From NCBI RefSeq assembly GCF_013131805.1, contig NZ_JABJRC010000001.1, forward strand, positions 806,001-870,000: a stretch of 64,000 nt of DNA, in the 5' to 3' direction. The notes under the pieces are model-generated. The model was not told the DNA's origin. It saw nothing but the letters and a program-made list of their open reading frames with translations, and searched no databases. Of the stretch, positions 10,550 through 19,147 are shown in pieces. The position numbers and the translations under genes are program-made. Each line of letters begins with the position of its first letter. The first letter of the stretch is position 1. The stretch comes from Kribbella sandramycini (lineage in GTDB: Bacteria; Actinomycetota; Actinomycetes; Propionibacteriales; Kribbellaceae).

Positions 10550-10589
10550 ATGGCTCGCGCGACCCGGTCGCGGGCGGCAGTCTGGGGGT

Positions 10590-11579
10590 ATGGAGATCAC
10601 GAGGCTGTCGCCTGACGACGAGAGCGGCTGCGCTGCGGCTGTTGCGCTGGAGATCGCCGTGGCCAAGGTGGATTGCCCGGACCTGGTGCTCGCGACACCG
10701 GTCGGCAAGGCCAACCAGCTGCGCTACGGCTGGGACCTGAACCCAGGCCGCCAGCACCTGGCCCGGGACGCCGACGGGAACCTCGTCGGCCTGCTCGGGC
10801 TGCACTACCCGAAGTACGAGAACACCGACCAGCTCTGGATGGATGTCTGGGTCCATCCCGACCATCGCGACGGGGACGTCTGGGAGCAGCTGATCGCGTT
10901 CGCGGAGCAGGAGGCGCAGACCGTCGGGCGGACGATGCTCGGCCTGAACACCTTCGACACCGAGCGCGACATCGCGTTGGCCACCGGGCACGGGTTCGTG
11001 CAGAAGGCCGTCGAGGTGAACCGGAAGCAGGACATCGCCGGGCTCGACTGGGAGGTCGTGCAGAAGCTGTACGACGGCGCCGTCGAGAAGTCGGCCGAGT
11101 ACGAGCTGGTCCGGGTGCTGGGCGCGCTGCCCGAGGAGATGCTCGAGGACATGATCGCGGTCACCGAGTCGATCAACGACGCGCCGACCGACGACCTCGA
11201 GATCGAGGACGACGTCTACAGCACCGAGCGGTTGCGCGCGTACGAGGAGGCGCAGGCCAAGAGCGGCACGCGTATCTATCGGCTGATCGCCCGGAACAAG
11301 GAGACCGGCGCGCTGGCCGGCCACACCATCATCGGCGTCGAAGGCGACCGGCCGGAGATGGCCTGGCAGCACGACACGGCCGTCTCGCGGGACCACCGCG
11401 GCCACCGGCTCGGCGCGCTGCTGAAGGCCGGCATGCTGCTCTGGCTGCGCGAGGCCGAGCCGCAGATCGCCCGGATCGACACCTGGAACGCCGAGTCGAA
11501 CAACCACATGATCGGTATCAACGAGCAGCTGAACTACACGATCGTCGGCCGCTTCCTGGACTACCAGAAGAAGCTCTAG
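10590..11579 (+). CDS. GNAT-family N-acetyltransferase (two GNAT domains)
   Basis: 329-aa protein with two tandem GNAT folds: one at about 1-150 with a degenerate acetyl-CoA loop (VHPDHRDGDVWEQL), and one at about 160-325 with a canonical loop (VSRDHRGHRLGALLKA) and the C-terminal NAESNNHMIGINEQLNY element. This layout recalls mycothiol synthase MshD, but the motifs are not specific enough to assign mycothiol synthesis. The N-terminal half probably lacks activity. The stop shares a CTAG with the convergent acetyltransferase gene. Confidence 0.88.
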   Translation: MEITRLSPDDESGCAAAVALEIAVAKVDCPDLVLATPVGKANQLRYGWDLNPGRQHLARDADGNLVGLLGLHYPKYENTDQLWMDVWVHPDHRDGDVWEQLIAFAEQEAQTVGRTMLGLNTFDTERDIALATGHGFVQKAVEVNRKQDIAGLDWEVVQKLYDGAVEKSAEYELVRVLGALPEEMLEDMIAVTESINDAPTDDLEIEDDVYSTERLRAYEEAQAKSGTRIYRLIARNKETGALAGHTIIGVEGDRPEMAWQHDTAVSRDHRGHRLGALLKAGMLLWLREAEPQIARIDTWNAESNNHMIGINEQLNYTIVGRFLDYQKKL

Positions 11580-12244
11580 CCGGCTGGTTCGACGATTGTC
11601 ACGTGCATGCGGTTGGTGACGGTGAAGCCCAGCGCCGAGTAGAGGCGCTGGGCTGTGGTGTTCGTGCCGCCGGTGTGCAGGAACGGCCTCCGGCCGGTGG
11701 CGGTGATCTCGGCCGCGACGGCGCCGATCAGGCGGCGGGCCAGGCCACGGCCGCGGTGGTCGGGGTGGGTGCAGACCGCGCTGATCTCGGCGTATGCCGA
11801 CAGGGTCTTGCGGACGCCGGCCATCGCGATCAGCTCGCCACCTTCGCGGATGCCCAGGTAGGGGCCGAGCTCGATGGTCCGGGGGCGGAACGGGCCCGGG
11901 TCGGTGAGCGCGACCAGAGCGATCATGTCGGGGACGTCGTCCACGGTCAGCGCGACCGCCTCGGCGTCCGGGGCGGCGAGGCCCTCGGGTGCGACGAACT
12001 GGACGAGGTCGAATTGGTCGACCAGTTTGAGCGACTCCGGCAGGGCGGGGGCCGGGCGCATGGTCGCGCCCCTCCGGCCCGGGCCGAGGAGCGCGGCCAG
12101 GTCGGCCCAGTCCTGCGCGGTGGGCTCCGCGGGGACGCCGCAGAACGGCGCGACGTCACTCGGGTAGGCGACCGCGTTACCGCGGACCTCGGCGAACGAC
12201 GCGTGCGGCCCGGTGAGGGCGGCGTACGAGGGGTTGCGGAGCAT
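11576..12244 (-). CDS. GNAT-family N-acetyltransferase
   Basis: 222-aa acetyltransferase. The GNAT domain is C-terminal (about 105-215) with strand beta4 ISAVCTHPDHRG, the acetyl-CoA loop HRGRGLARRLIGAV and a terminal NTTAQRLYSALGF segment; the N-terminal 100 residues are family-specific. The acceptor is unknown. Its ATG overlaps the era stop by one base (TGATG), so it is probably the last gene of the era operon. Confidence 0.88.
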   Translation of the reverse strand: MLRNPSYAALTGPHASFAEVRGNAVAYPSDVAPFCGVPAEPTAQDWADLAALLGPGRRGATMRPAPALPESLKLVDQFDLVQFVAPEGLAAPDAEAVALTVDDVPDMIALVALTDPGPFRPRTIELGPYLGIREGGELIAMAGVRKTLSAYAEISAVCTHPDHRGRGLARRLIGAVAAEITATGRRPFLHTGGTNTTAQRLYSALGFTVTNRMHVTIVEPAG

Positions 12245-13248
12245 CAGAAGCCCAGTTTGCGCAGGTGTTTCGCGTCGGTCTGCCAGTTCTTGGCGATCTT
12301 GACGTGCAGGTCGAGGTAGACCGGCGTCCCGAGCAGGGCCTCGATCTGGCGGCGGGCGGCGGCGCCGACCTCACGCAGGCGGGCGCCCTTGTGGCCGATC
12401 ACGATGCCCTTCTGGCTGTCCCGCTCGAGGAAGATGTTCGCGTAGATGTCGAGCAGCGGCTTGTCCTTCGGACGGTCCTCGCGCAGGCCCATCTCGTCGA
12501 TGGTGACGGCGATCGAGTGCGGCAGCTCGTCGCGGACACCCTCCAGCGCGGCCTCGCGGATCAGCTCCGCGACCAGGGTCTCCTCGGGCTCGTCGGTGAT
12601 ATCGCCGTCCGGGTAGAGGGCGAACCCCTCGGGCAGCAGTTTCACCAGCTCGTCGGCGACCAGCTCGACTTGGAAACCTGACGTCGCCGAGACCGGGATG
12701 ATCGCGGCCCACTGGATCCCGGCGGACTCGCCGAGGGCCTGGATCTCGGCCAGGTGCTCGATCATCCGCTCCGGCTCGACCAGGTCGGCCTTGGTGGCGA
12801 GCGCGATCTTCGGCGTCTTCGCGACCTTCGCGGCCTCGCTGACCAGGAACCGATCGCCCGGGCCGACCTTGTCACTGGCCGGCAGGCAGACCGCGATCAC
12901 GTCGACCTCGGCCCAGGTCGTCTTCACCAGGTCGTTCAGCCGCTCGCCGAGCAGCGTCCGCGGTTTGTGCAGCCCTGGGGTGTCGACCAGCACGAGCTGG
13001 GCGTCGGGCCGGTGCACGATCCCGCGGACCGCATGCCGCGTGGTCTGCGGTTTCGACGAGGTGATCACGATCTTCTTCCCCACCAGGGCGTTGGTGAGGG
13101 TGGACTTGCCGGCGTTCGGTCGCCCTACAAAACAAGCGAAACCGGACTTGAAGCCGGCGCCTTCGGCGCCGGAAGGGAAAGAAGAGGAGGCGGCGGAGGC
13201 CTCGCGACCGGCGGCCGGGGAGCCGGTGGGCTTAGGTGTTTTGGACAT
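12244..13248 (-). CDS. era: GTPase Era
   Basis: Ribosome-associated GTPase for 16S rRNA/30S maturation. G1 is GRPNAGKST, G2 lies in TTRHAVRG, G3 is DTPG, G4 is TKAD and G5 is in SATSG; the C-terminal KH domain contains GIVIGHKGARLREVG and ends with NWQTDAKHLRKLGF. The 334-aa length includes an Ala/Ser/Gly-rich N-terminal extension of about 33 residues before the G domain. The ATG at 13248 lies inside the upstream CDA-like gene (17-nt overlap) behind GGAGAGG. It forms an operon with ybeY and phoH, both RNA-maturation genes. Confidence 0.97.
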   Translation of the reverse strand: MSKTPKPTGSPAAGREASAASSSFPSGAEGAGFKSGFACFVGRPNAGKSTLTNALVGKKIVITSSKPQTTRHAVRGIVHRPDAQLVLVDTPGLHKPRTLLGERLNDLVKTTWAEVDVIAVCLPASDKVGPGDRFLVSEAAKVAKTPKIALATKADLVEPERMIEHLAEIQALGESAGIQWAAIIPVSATSGFQVELVADELVKLLPEGFALYPDGDITDEPEETLVAELIREAALEGVRDELPHSIAVTIDEMGLREDRPKDKPLLDIYANIFLERDSQKGIVIGHKGARLREVGAAARRQIEALLGTPVYLDLHVKIAKNWQTDAKHLRKLGF

Positions 13249-13564
13249 TGCGGACCTCTCCGGTGGGGTCGGCGAGGACCACGGGGATTGCGGCGCCGGC
13301 GAAGTGCCGGACGACGTTGACGTCGATCGTCTCGGACTCGGTGACGACGGCGGCGGCTTCGAGCCCTTTGACGCCCGAGGACAGCGCCATCGCGACGGCC
13401 AGCTGGAGGGCGGTCAGCGCGACCGTGTCGAGAGCGACCGTGCAGGCGGAGTACGTGCGGCCGTCGGAGTCCCGGACGGCGGCGCCCTCGGCGGCCCGGG
13501 TGCGGGCACGGGCCGCGCGGGCGAGCGTGACGAGTTTGGCGTCTTCGGCCGGCAGGTCTGACAA
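13232..13564 (-). CDS. Cytidine-deaminase-like protein lacking the zinc motifs
   Basis: 110-aa protein at the position, between a CNNM gene and era, where actinobacterial genomes carry a gene annotated as cytidine deaminase. The fold-like pattern AAVRDSDGRTYSACTVALDT matches the strand before the active site of CDA, but the H/C-A-E and P-C-x-x-C zinc-ligand motifs are absent: the only Cys is in SACTV and no CAE follows. It is therefore unlikely to be a deaminase and may be a structural or regulatory relative. The start is TTG at 13564 with GGAG upstream. The 17-nt overlap with era suggests coupling. Confidence 0.7.
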   Translation of the reverse strand: MSDLPAEDAKLVTLARAARARTRAAEGAAVRDSDGRTYSACTVALDTVALTALQLAVAMALSSGVKGLEAAAVVTESETIDVNVVRHFAGAAIPVVLADPTGEVRNVQNT

Positions 13565-13574
13565 GAGGGCGCTC

Positions 13575-14879
13575 CTAGGCGTGCTGGTGGTTCTGGTCCG
13601 GTGCGCCGGGGACGGGCTCCGCGCGGCGTACGAGAACCGTACCGACCTGGTTGCGGCGGCCGGACGGCCGCTCCGCGGTCAGCGACAGACCGGCGATCTC
13701 GACCTCGGCGCCGGGGATCGGCACCTTGCCGAGCAGTTTGGCCATCAGGCCGCCGACGGTGTCGACGTCGTCGTCGTCCAGCGGGACGCCGAACAGCTCG
13801 CCGAGCTCGTCGATCGGGAGCCGGCTGGAGACCCGGTACGCGCCGTCCGACAGCTCCTGGACCGAATCCGGGTCCTCGTCGTACTCGTCGGTGATCTCAC
13901 CGACGATCTCCTCGAGGATGTCCTCGATCGTGACCAGGCCGGCCGTGCCGCCGTACTCGTCGACGACGATCGCCAGGTGCATCCGGGCCGCCTGCATCTC
14001 GCGGAGCAGCTCGTCGACGGGTTTGGAGTCCGGGACGTACATACACGGGCGCATCACCGACTCGACCCGCTCGGTCGACTCGGCCGAGGCGTTGTCGTAG
14101 ACCCGGCGCATGACGTCCTTGAGGTAGACGACGCCGAGGATGTCGTCCAGCGACTCGCCGATCACCGGGATCCGCGAGTACCCGGAGCGGAGCGCCAGCG
14201 AGGTGAGCTGCCGGAGCTTCTTGTGCCGCTCGATGTAGACGGTGTCTGTGCGCGGCACCATCACCTCGCGGACGATCGTGTCGCCGAGCTCGAAGACCGA
14301 GTGGATCATCTGCCGCTCGCCGGACTCGATCACCGCGGACTTCTCCGCGTAGTCGACCAGCGCGCGCAACTCGGCCTCGGTCGCGAACGGGCCCTCGGCG
14401 TACCCCTTGCCCGGGGTGAGCGCGTTACCGACCATGATCAGCAGCTTCGGCAGCGGGCCGAGGATCCGGGTGACGGCCATCACCGGGCCGGCCGACAGGA
14501 TCGCGAACCGGTCCGAGTGCTGGCGCCCGAGGGTGCGCGGCGCGACGCCGATGATCACGAACGAGATCACCACCATCACCACGGCGGTGATCAGGATGTG
14601 CTCCCAGGTGACCTCGAAGACCTCCGAGAGCGCCTGGGTGACGAGCACGATCGCGGTGATCTCGCAGGTCAGCCGGAGCAGCAGCAGCGAGTTCAGGTAG
14701 CGCGGGGCGTCACTGAGCAGGGCGCGCAACCGGACGGCCCGCAGGTTGCCCTGCTCGACCTGCTCGTTCGCGCGCACCTTCGAGTACGACGACAGCGCCG
14801 CCTCCGCCGCCGCGAACAACCCGGCAAGCAGGACGAGCACCGCGGCCACAACCAGCAGAACGAGGTCGTGGGAGCTCAC
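13575..14879 (-). CDS. CNNM/CorC-type hemolysin-family membrane protein with CBS domains
   Basis: 434-aa integral membrane protein. An N-terminal CNNM (DUF21) domain of three to four helices spans about 1-180; two CBS domains follow (about 200-325; MVPRTDTVYIE and DEYGGTAGLVTIEDILEEIVG are typical), then a CorC_HlyC C-terminal domain (about 345-420). Relatives act in Mg/Co efflux or ion homeostasis; 'hemolysin' is a historical name. GTG start at 14879, seven bases after the ybeY stop. Confidence 0.92.
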   Translation of the reverse strand: MSSHDLVLLVVAAVLVLLAGLFAAAEAALSSYSKVRANEQVEQGNLRAVRLRALLSDAPRYLNSLLLLRLTCEITAIVLVTQALSEVFEVTWEHILITAVVMVVISFVIIGVAPRTLGRQHSDRFAILSAGPVMAVTRILGPLPKLLIMVGNALTPGKGYAEGPFATEAELRALVDYAEKSAVIESGERQMIHSVFELGDTIVREVMVPRTDTVYIERHKKLRQLTSLALRSGYSRIPVIGESLDDILGVVYLKDVMRRVYDNASAESTERVESVMRPCMYVPDSKPVDELLREMQAARMHLAIVVDEYGGTAGLVTIEDILEEIVGEITDEYDEDPDSVQELSDGAYRVSSRLPIDELGELFGVPLDDDDVDTVGGLMAKLLGKVPIPGAEVEIAGLSLTAERPSGRRNQVGTVLVRRAEPVPGAPDQNHQHA

Positions 14880-14886
14880 AGTGGAG

Positions 14887-15363
14887 TCACTCCCCCAGCC
14901 TGTTGCCCGGCGCGCGCCAGGCTTCGAGCAGGCGGCCCTGGATCTCCCACATCTCGGCCTTCTCGGCCGGTTCGGCGTGGTCGTAGCCGAGCAGGTGCAG
15001 GATGCCGTGCACCGTCAGCAGCTCGAGCTCGGCCCAGGTGCCGTGGCCGGCCTTGGCGCCCTGCGCGGCCGCGACGGTCGGGCAGAGCGCGATGTCGCCG
15101 AGATGCCCGAGCGGCAGCTCGGACTCCTCGCCGCCGTCGGCGCCCGGCCGCAGCTCGTCCATCGGCCAGGACATCACGTCGGTCGGACCGGGAAGGTCCA
15201 GGAACTCGACGTGATATCTGGCCATGGTGTCCTCGTCGACCAGTTTGATCGACAGCTCGCATTCCGGGTGCAGCCGTAGTGACGACATCACGAACCGGCT
15301 GAGCCGCATCAGTCCGTTCGCGTCGATCTCGACGCCGGACTCGTTGTTGACCTCGACGTTCAT
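14887..15363 (-). CDS. ybeY: rRNA maturation endoribonuclease YbeY
   Basis: 158-aa single-domain metalloprotein for 16S rRNA 3'-end processing and ribosome quality control. The metal-binding motif HGILHLLGYDH (three His, about residues 120-130) is intact, as is the preceding GDIALCPTV segment. The ATG at 15363 overlaps the phoH stop by 4 nt (ATGA). A short unconserved tail follows the motif. Confidence 0.96.
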   Translation of the reverse strand: MNVEVNNESGVEIDANGLMRLSRFVMSSLRLHPECELSIKLVDEDTMARYHVEFLDLPGPTDVMSWPMDELRPGADGGEESELPLGHLGDIALCPTVAAAQGAKAGHGTWAELELLTVHGILHLLGYDHAEPAEKAEMWEIQGRLLEAWRAPGNRLGE

Positions 15364-16388
15364 CGTTGGTGTTCTGCCCGCTGTCCTTCGAAGTTCTCGT
15401 ACGCCGAGACGATCCGGCCGACCAGCTTGTGCCGGACGACATCGTGCGAGGTGAGCCGGCAGAACGCCAGATCCTGGACCCCGTCCAGGATCTCCTGGAC
15501 GACCCGCAGGCCCGAGTTGGTGCCGGTCGGCAGGTCGACCTGCGTCACGTCACCGGTGACCACCATCTTGGAGCCGAACCCGAGCCGGGTGAGGAACATC
15601 TTCATCTGCTCCGGCGAGGTGTTCTGGGCCTCGTCGAGAATGATGTAGGCGTCGTTCAGCGTCCGGCCGCGCATATAAGCCAGCGGCGCGATCTCGATCG
15701 TCCCGGCGGTCATCAGCCGCGGGATCGAGTCGGGGTCGAGCATGTCGTGCAGCGCGTCGTACAGCGGCCGCAGGTAGGGGTCGATCTTCTCCGACAGCGT
15801 GCCGGGCAGGAAGCCCAGCCGCTCGCCGGCCTCGACGGCCGGCCGGGTCAGGATGATCCGGTTGACCTCCTTGGCCTGCAGCGCCTGCACGGCCTTGGCC
15901 ACCGCGAGATACGTCTTGCCGGTACCGGCCGGGCCGATCCCGAAGACGATCGTGTTCTTGTCGATGGCGTCGACGTAGCGCTTCTGGTTCAGCGTCTTCG
16001 GCCGGATGGTGCGGCCGCGGCTGGACAGGATGTTCTGGGTCAGGACGTCGCGCGGGCTCTCCGCGGTCTCCTGTTTGATCATCGCGATACTGCGCTCGAC
16101 GGAGTCGGCGGTCAGCCCGTGCCCGGTGCGGACGACCGCGATCAGCTCGTCGACGAGCCGCTCGGCCAGCGCCAGCTCGGCGGGTTCACCGGTCAGGGAG
16201 ATCTCGTTACCGCGGACCAGGATGTCGGCGGCGAACTCTTTCTCGATGATGCGGAGGAACTCGTCCCGGGCTCCGAGCAGGGCCACCATGTCGATGCTGT
16301 TCGGCACGACGATCTTGTGTGACGCCTGCGAAGTGGCGGCCGCGCCGTTCGCGCGCGCCTCCGGTTCGATACTGCGTGGCCTGGACAG
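15360..16388 (-). CDS. PhoH-family ATPase, likely CTG start
   Basis: PhoH-like P-loop ATPase, usually encoded with ybeY and thought to act in RNA metabolism. Walker A is GPAGTGKT, Walker B is YIILDEAQN, and [20 protein letters not shown] is the family's late motif. The first in-frame conventional start is GTG at 16307, but it cuts into the conserved N-terminal segment and has no Shine-Dalgarno. In the same frame, 27 codons upstream, a CTG at 16386-16388 lies six bases after a perfect AGGAGG (16395-16400), giving 342 aa. No in-frame ATG, GTG or TTG lies between it and the upstream stop other than 16307. I therefore set the start at CTG. Confidence 0.9.
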   Translation of the reverse strand: MSRPRSIEPEARANGAAATSQASHKIVVPNSIDMVALLGARDEFLRIIEKEFAADILVRGNEISLTGEPAELALAERLVDELIAVVRTGHGLTADSVERSIAMIKQETAESPRDVLTQNILSSRGRTIRPKTLNQKRYVDAIDKNTIVFGIGPAGTGKTYLAVAKAVQALQAKEVNRIILTRPAVEAGERLGFLPGTLSEKIDPYLRPLYDALHDMLDPDSIPRLMTAGTIEIAPLAYMRGRTLNDAYIILDEAQNTSPEQMKMFLTRLGFGSKMVVTGDVTQVDLPTGTNSGLRVVQEILDGVQDLAFCRLTSHDVVRHKLVGRIVSAYENFEGQRAEHQR

Positions 16389-16427
16389 GCTCTTCCTCCT
16401 GATGCCGGTGATGTTGATTCGTCCATG

Positions 16428-17393
16428 CTAGCCGTCCCGGCCGACAGCCTCACTGCCAATTTCGCGGGACACGCTCCGCGCGGGCCGGTCGGCGGGCAGC
16501 TGGACGCCGCCGGGAGACACTTTTCCGGGCTGCGGGCTGGCGCCGAGCACGTCCCGGAGCTGGCCCAGCTCGGCCGAACGCTGCGCGCCGGGCCCGGCGT
16601 GTTCGAGCTTGAGCCGGTCGTCGCGCTGGGCGGCCCACTCCTTGTCCGGGACCTTGTTCACCACCACGTCCGAGCCCGGGCGGAACAGCTCGTCGAGGCC
16701 GACCCGGCGAGCCAGCTCGGCCTCCTGCGGCGGCATGTCCCGGGTCCGCTCGTACACCCGCAGTAACCGGTACGTCGCTTCGATCGCGGCCAGCGTCGAT
16801 CCGGACTTGGCCGGCGGCGCGTCGAACTCGTCCGCGTGCGTGTTGCGGCCTTTGTCCAGACCGACGACGTGGCCCGGGGTGAACACGTGCAGCGAATCCA
16901 CCTTGGCGGTCGGATCGCCGTCGTACACGGACAGGTCGCGCCAGGCGTGGGCGCCGGAGTAGCTGTCCTGCAACGCGTGCACGGCCGCACCGAGGTGCAT
17001 CCACTCCTGCTGCGCGTTCTGCGCCGTCTGGGCCGCTGCAAGCTCGGTGTAGATGTACTCCGTGTTGGTGTGCAGGTTGCTCGGGCCGTCGCGGTAGGGG
17101 TCGGCCATGAAGTGCGCCGCCTGGGCATCCGGGTTCGCGTACGCCGAGTGGGCGGTCGGCCCGGGACCGACGTACGGGAACGGTTTTCCGGAGCCGGCGA
17201 AGTTTCTGATCACACCGGCGCCCAGCGGGCGGTCCTGGTACGCCTGGGCCTTGTCGAGCGCTTCGGCGTACTCGCGGCGGGACATCCCGCGGACGGCGCC
17301 GTCGGAGTCCGCAATGCGGTCGAAATGGCGCGCTGTCGCGGCGTAGGTGATGTCGCGGTGGCCACACCAGTGCCCGTCTCCGTGCTGCTTCAT
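16428..17393 (-). CDS. Zinc-dependent phospholipase C / S1-P1 nuclease-like protein
   Basis: 321-aa protein with features of the zinc-dependent phospholipase C-S1/P1 nuclease superfamily: an N-terminal W-x-x-H-R-D-I-T segment (GHWCGHRDITYAATARHF) and HLGAAVHALQDSYSGAHAWRD near residue 140, whose H...HxxxD....H spacing matches the metal cluster of that group. A later His is in NTHADEF. No signal peptide is visible, odd for an otherwise exported family. The last 60 residues look disordered. The ATG at 17393 lacks a good Shine-Dalgarno, so an upstream start is possible. It is divergent from a sigma/anti-sigma pair. Substrate unknown. Confidence 0.6.
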   Translation of the reverse strand: MKQHGDGHWCGHRDITYAATARHFDRIADSDGAVRGMSRREYAEALDKAQAYQDRPLGAGVIRNFAGSGKPFPYVGPGPTAHSAYANPDAQAAHFMADPYRDGPSNLHTNTEYIYTELAAAQTAQNAQQEWMHLGAAVHALQDSYSGAHAWRDLSVYDGDPTAKVDSLHVFTPGHVVGLDKGRNTHADEFDAPPAKSGSTLAAIEATYRLLRVYERTRDMPPQEAELARRVGLDELFRPGSDVVVNKVPDKEWAAQRDDRLKLEHAGPGAQRSAELGQLRDVLGASPQPGKVSPGGVQLPADRPARSVSREIGSEAVGRDG

Positions 17394-17501
17394 GTACAGA
17401 GGGTGCCACCGGAGCAGCTCACTCGCAGCTGTTGTCAACCTGGGACGTTGTCTCCGCGTCTCCTTTGTGTGGCACAACCGGTGGTGGTGTACGAAGAGTC
17501 C

Positions 17502-18011
17502 GTGACACATGAGTCCTCGTGGAATGCCGACGAGGCGCTGACGGCTGTCTACACGGCGCACTACACGTCGATGGTCCGCCTCGCCGCCTTGCTGCTGCGT
17601 GACACCGGTACAGCGGAGGAGATCGTGCAGGACGCGTTCGTGGCGATGCACGGCCGCTGGCACCGGCTGCGCGACCCCCACAAGGCACTCGCTTATCTCC
17701 GTACCGCTGTGGTGAACCGCTGCCGCTCCCGCCAGCGACATCTTGTGGTGGTCGACAAGCACATGCCACGCTCGCTGCCGGACGAGCCGAGCGCCGAGCA
17801 GGCCGCGCTGCGGACCGCCGAGACGGACCGGGTGATCGAGGCCATGCGGACACTGCCGGAGAAACAACGCACAGTGATGGTGCTGCGCTACTACGGTGAC
17901 CTCTCGGAGGCGGAGATCGCCGACACGATGGGCATCAGCCGGGGATCGGTCAAGAGCCACGCCGCGCGGGCGACCAAGTCGCTGCGGCAGGTACTGGAGC
18001 AGAGCGCATGA
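17502..18011 (+). CDS. SigE-family RNA polymerase sigma-70 factor
   Basis: 169-aa extracytoplasmic-function-type sigma factor of the small actinobacterial SigE group. Region 2 (about 10-80) has FVAMHGRWHRLRD and LAYLRTAVVNRCRS; region 4 (about 105-165) has LPEKQRTVMVLRYYGDLSEAEIA and the HTH ISRGSVKSHAARAT. Start choice is uncertain: GTG codons in frame at 17481, 17484, 17487 and 17502; 17502 fits the family length and is preceded by GAAGAG. Its stop overlaps the next gene's ATG by 4 nt (ATGA), tying it to a membrane anti-sigma-like protein. Confidence 0.9.
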   Translation: MTHESSWNADEALTAVYTAHYTSMVRLAALLLRDTGTAEEIVQDAFVAMHGRWHRLRDPHKALAYLRTAVVNRCRSRQRHLVVVDKHMPRSLPDEPSAEQAALRTAETDRVIEAMRTLPEKQRTVMVLRYYGDLSEAEIADTMGISRGSVKSHAARATKSLRQVLEQSA

Positions 18012-19147
18012 ACGACCACCCGCAGGACCCTTTCGACGAGATGATGCGCCGGTCGCTTGCCGAGGAGGCGGATCGGATCGAGCCGACCGACGCGCTGCCG
18101 GAGATCCGCGCCCGCGCGCATGCCCAACGCCGTCCGGTGAACCGGCGGCCCTGGGTGCTCACCGCCGGGCTGGCCGCGGCTGGTACCGCTGCGGCGATCG
18201 GTGCGTTCACAGTCTTCAACGGCAACGCCAACACGGCGAACGACGGTGACGCGGTCGCCGGCCAGGGCAGTACGACGTCCGCGACCGGAGCGCCGGATTC
18301 ACCGCGGGTCACGAGCGCCTCACCGGTGCCGGGCCCGACGAAGCCGCCGGCCGAGGACGAGACCATCGCGCCGCTGCCCAAGCAGAAGGGTGTGCCGGAG
18401 ACCGCGGTGAAGGAGGCCTCGGTGCCGGTGTACTGGACGGCGTACCGGGTCGCCAACACCTCGGCCGCGCCGTCGTCGTCGAAGTCGGACGTTCGGCTGT
18501 TCCGCACCTTCCATCGGGTGTCGGGTTATCCGGCGGTCGAGGCGGTGCGGCTGATGAGCTACGGGAAGACCAGCGACCCGGATTACCAGACCATGTGGCG
18601 CGGCGCCGAGGTGAACTCGGTGCGGCGGTTCGACGACGTGGTGCTGGTCGACTTCAAGCGGCTGCCACAGGCGCGGTTGGACAAGGCGACCGCCAAGGTA
18701 GCCGTGCAGCAGCTCGTCTACACCGTGCAGGGCGCGCTGCAGGACAACAGCCGGCCCATCCAGATCACTGAAGGCGGCAAGAGCGGCCACCGGCTCTTCG
18801 GCCAGATCGACACCCGGACGCCGATCGGTCGCGCGCAGGCGCTCGACGTCCAGGCGCTGGTCTCGATCACCGCGCCGGCCGAAGGCTCACTGACGAAGTC
18901 GCCGGTCGTCGTGTCAGGTACGGCCGCGGCGTTCGAGGCGCACGTGAACTACCGGGCCACGAACCTCAAGACCGGGAAGGTCATCGAGAGCTATGCGATG
19001 TCGGAGGACGGCAGCAAGCTCTCCAGCTACAAGTTCGACCTCCGGCTCGACCCGGGCCCGTGGCTGATCGAGGCCTTCCTGGTCTCCAACGAGGATGGGA
19101 CCACGGTCAGCGACGCCGACTCCAAACAGATCCAGGTCGGCCGCTAG
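18008..19147 (+). CDS. Putative membrane anti-sigma protein with GerMN and Gmad2 domains
   Basis: 379-aa single-pass membrane protein. The cytoplasmic N-terminus (1-48; starts PFDEMMRRSLAEEADRI) resembles the short sigma-binding tails found after SigE-type genes; a helix at about 49-70 is followed by a Pro/Ser/Thr-rich linker (71-135), a GerMN-like domain (about 138-275) and a Gmad2 immunoglobulin-like domain (about 280-377; ITAPAEGSLTKSPVVVSGTA). The extracytoplasmic part probably senses wall or surface state. The overlap with the sigma gene supports an anti-sigma role, which is inferred. It ends in a CTAG shared with rsmE. Confidence 0.75.
   Translation: MNDHPQDPFDEMMRRSLAEEADRIEPTDALPEIRARAHAQRRPVNRRPWVLTAGLAAAGTAAAIGAFTVFNGNANTANDGDAVAGQGSTTSATGAPDSPRVTSASPVPGPTKPPAEDETIAPLPKQKGVPETAVKEASVPVYWTAYRVANTSAAPSSSKSDVRLFRTFHRVSGYPAVEAVRLMSYGKTSDPDYQTMWRGAEVNSVRRFDDVVLVDFKRLPQARLDKATAKVAVQQLVYTVQGALQDNSRPIQITEGGKSGHRLFGQIDTRTPIGRAQALDVQALVSITAPAEGSLTKSPVVVSGTAAAFEAHVNYRATNLKTGKVIESYAMSEDGSKLSSYKFDLRLDPGPWLIEAFLVSNEDGTTVSDADSKQIQVGR

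Noticed and set aside
13232..13564. Annotation as active cytidine deaminase
   Set aside because: Zinc-binding motifs are missing, so only fold-level similarity is claimed.
13236..15248. 670-aa + strand frame opposite the CNNM and ybeY genes
   Set aside because: Antisense shadow over two recognised genes; Arg/His/Asp-rich without domain patterns.
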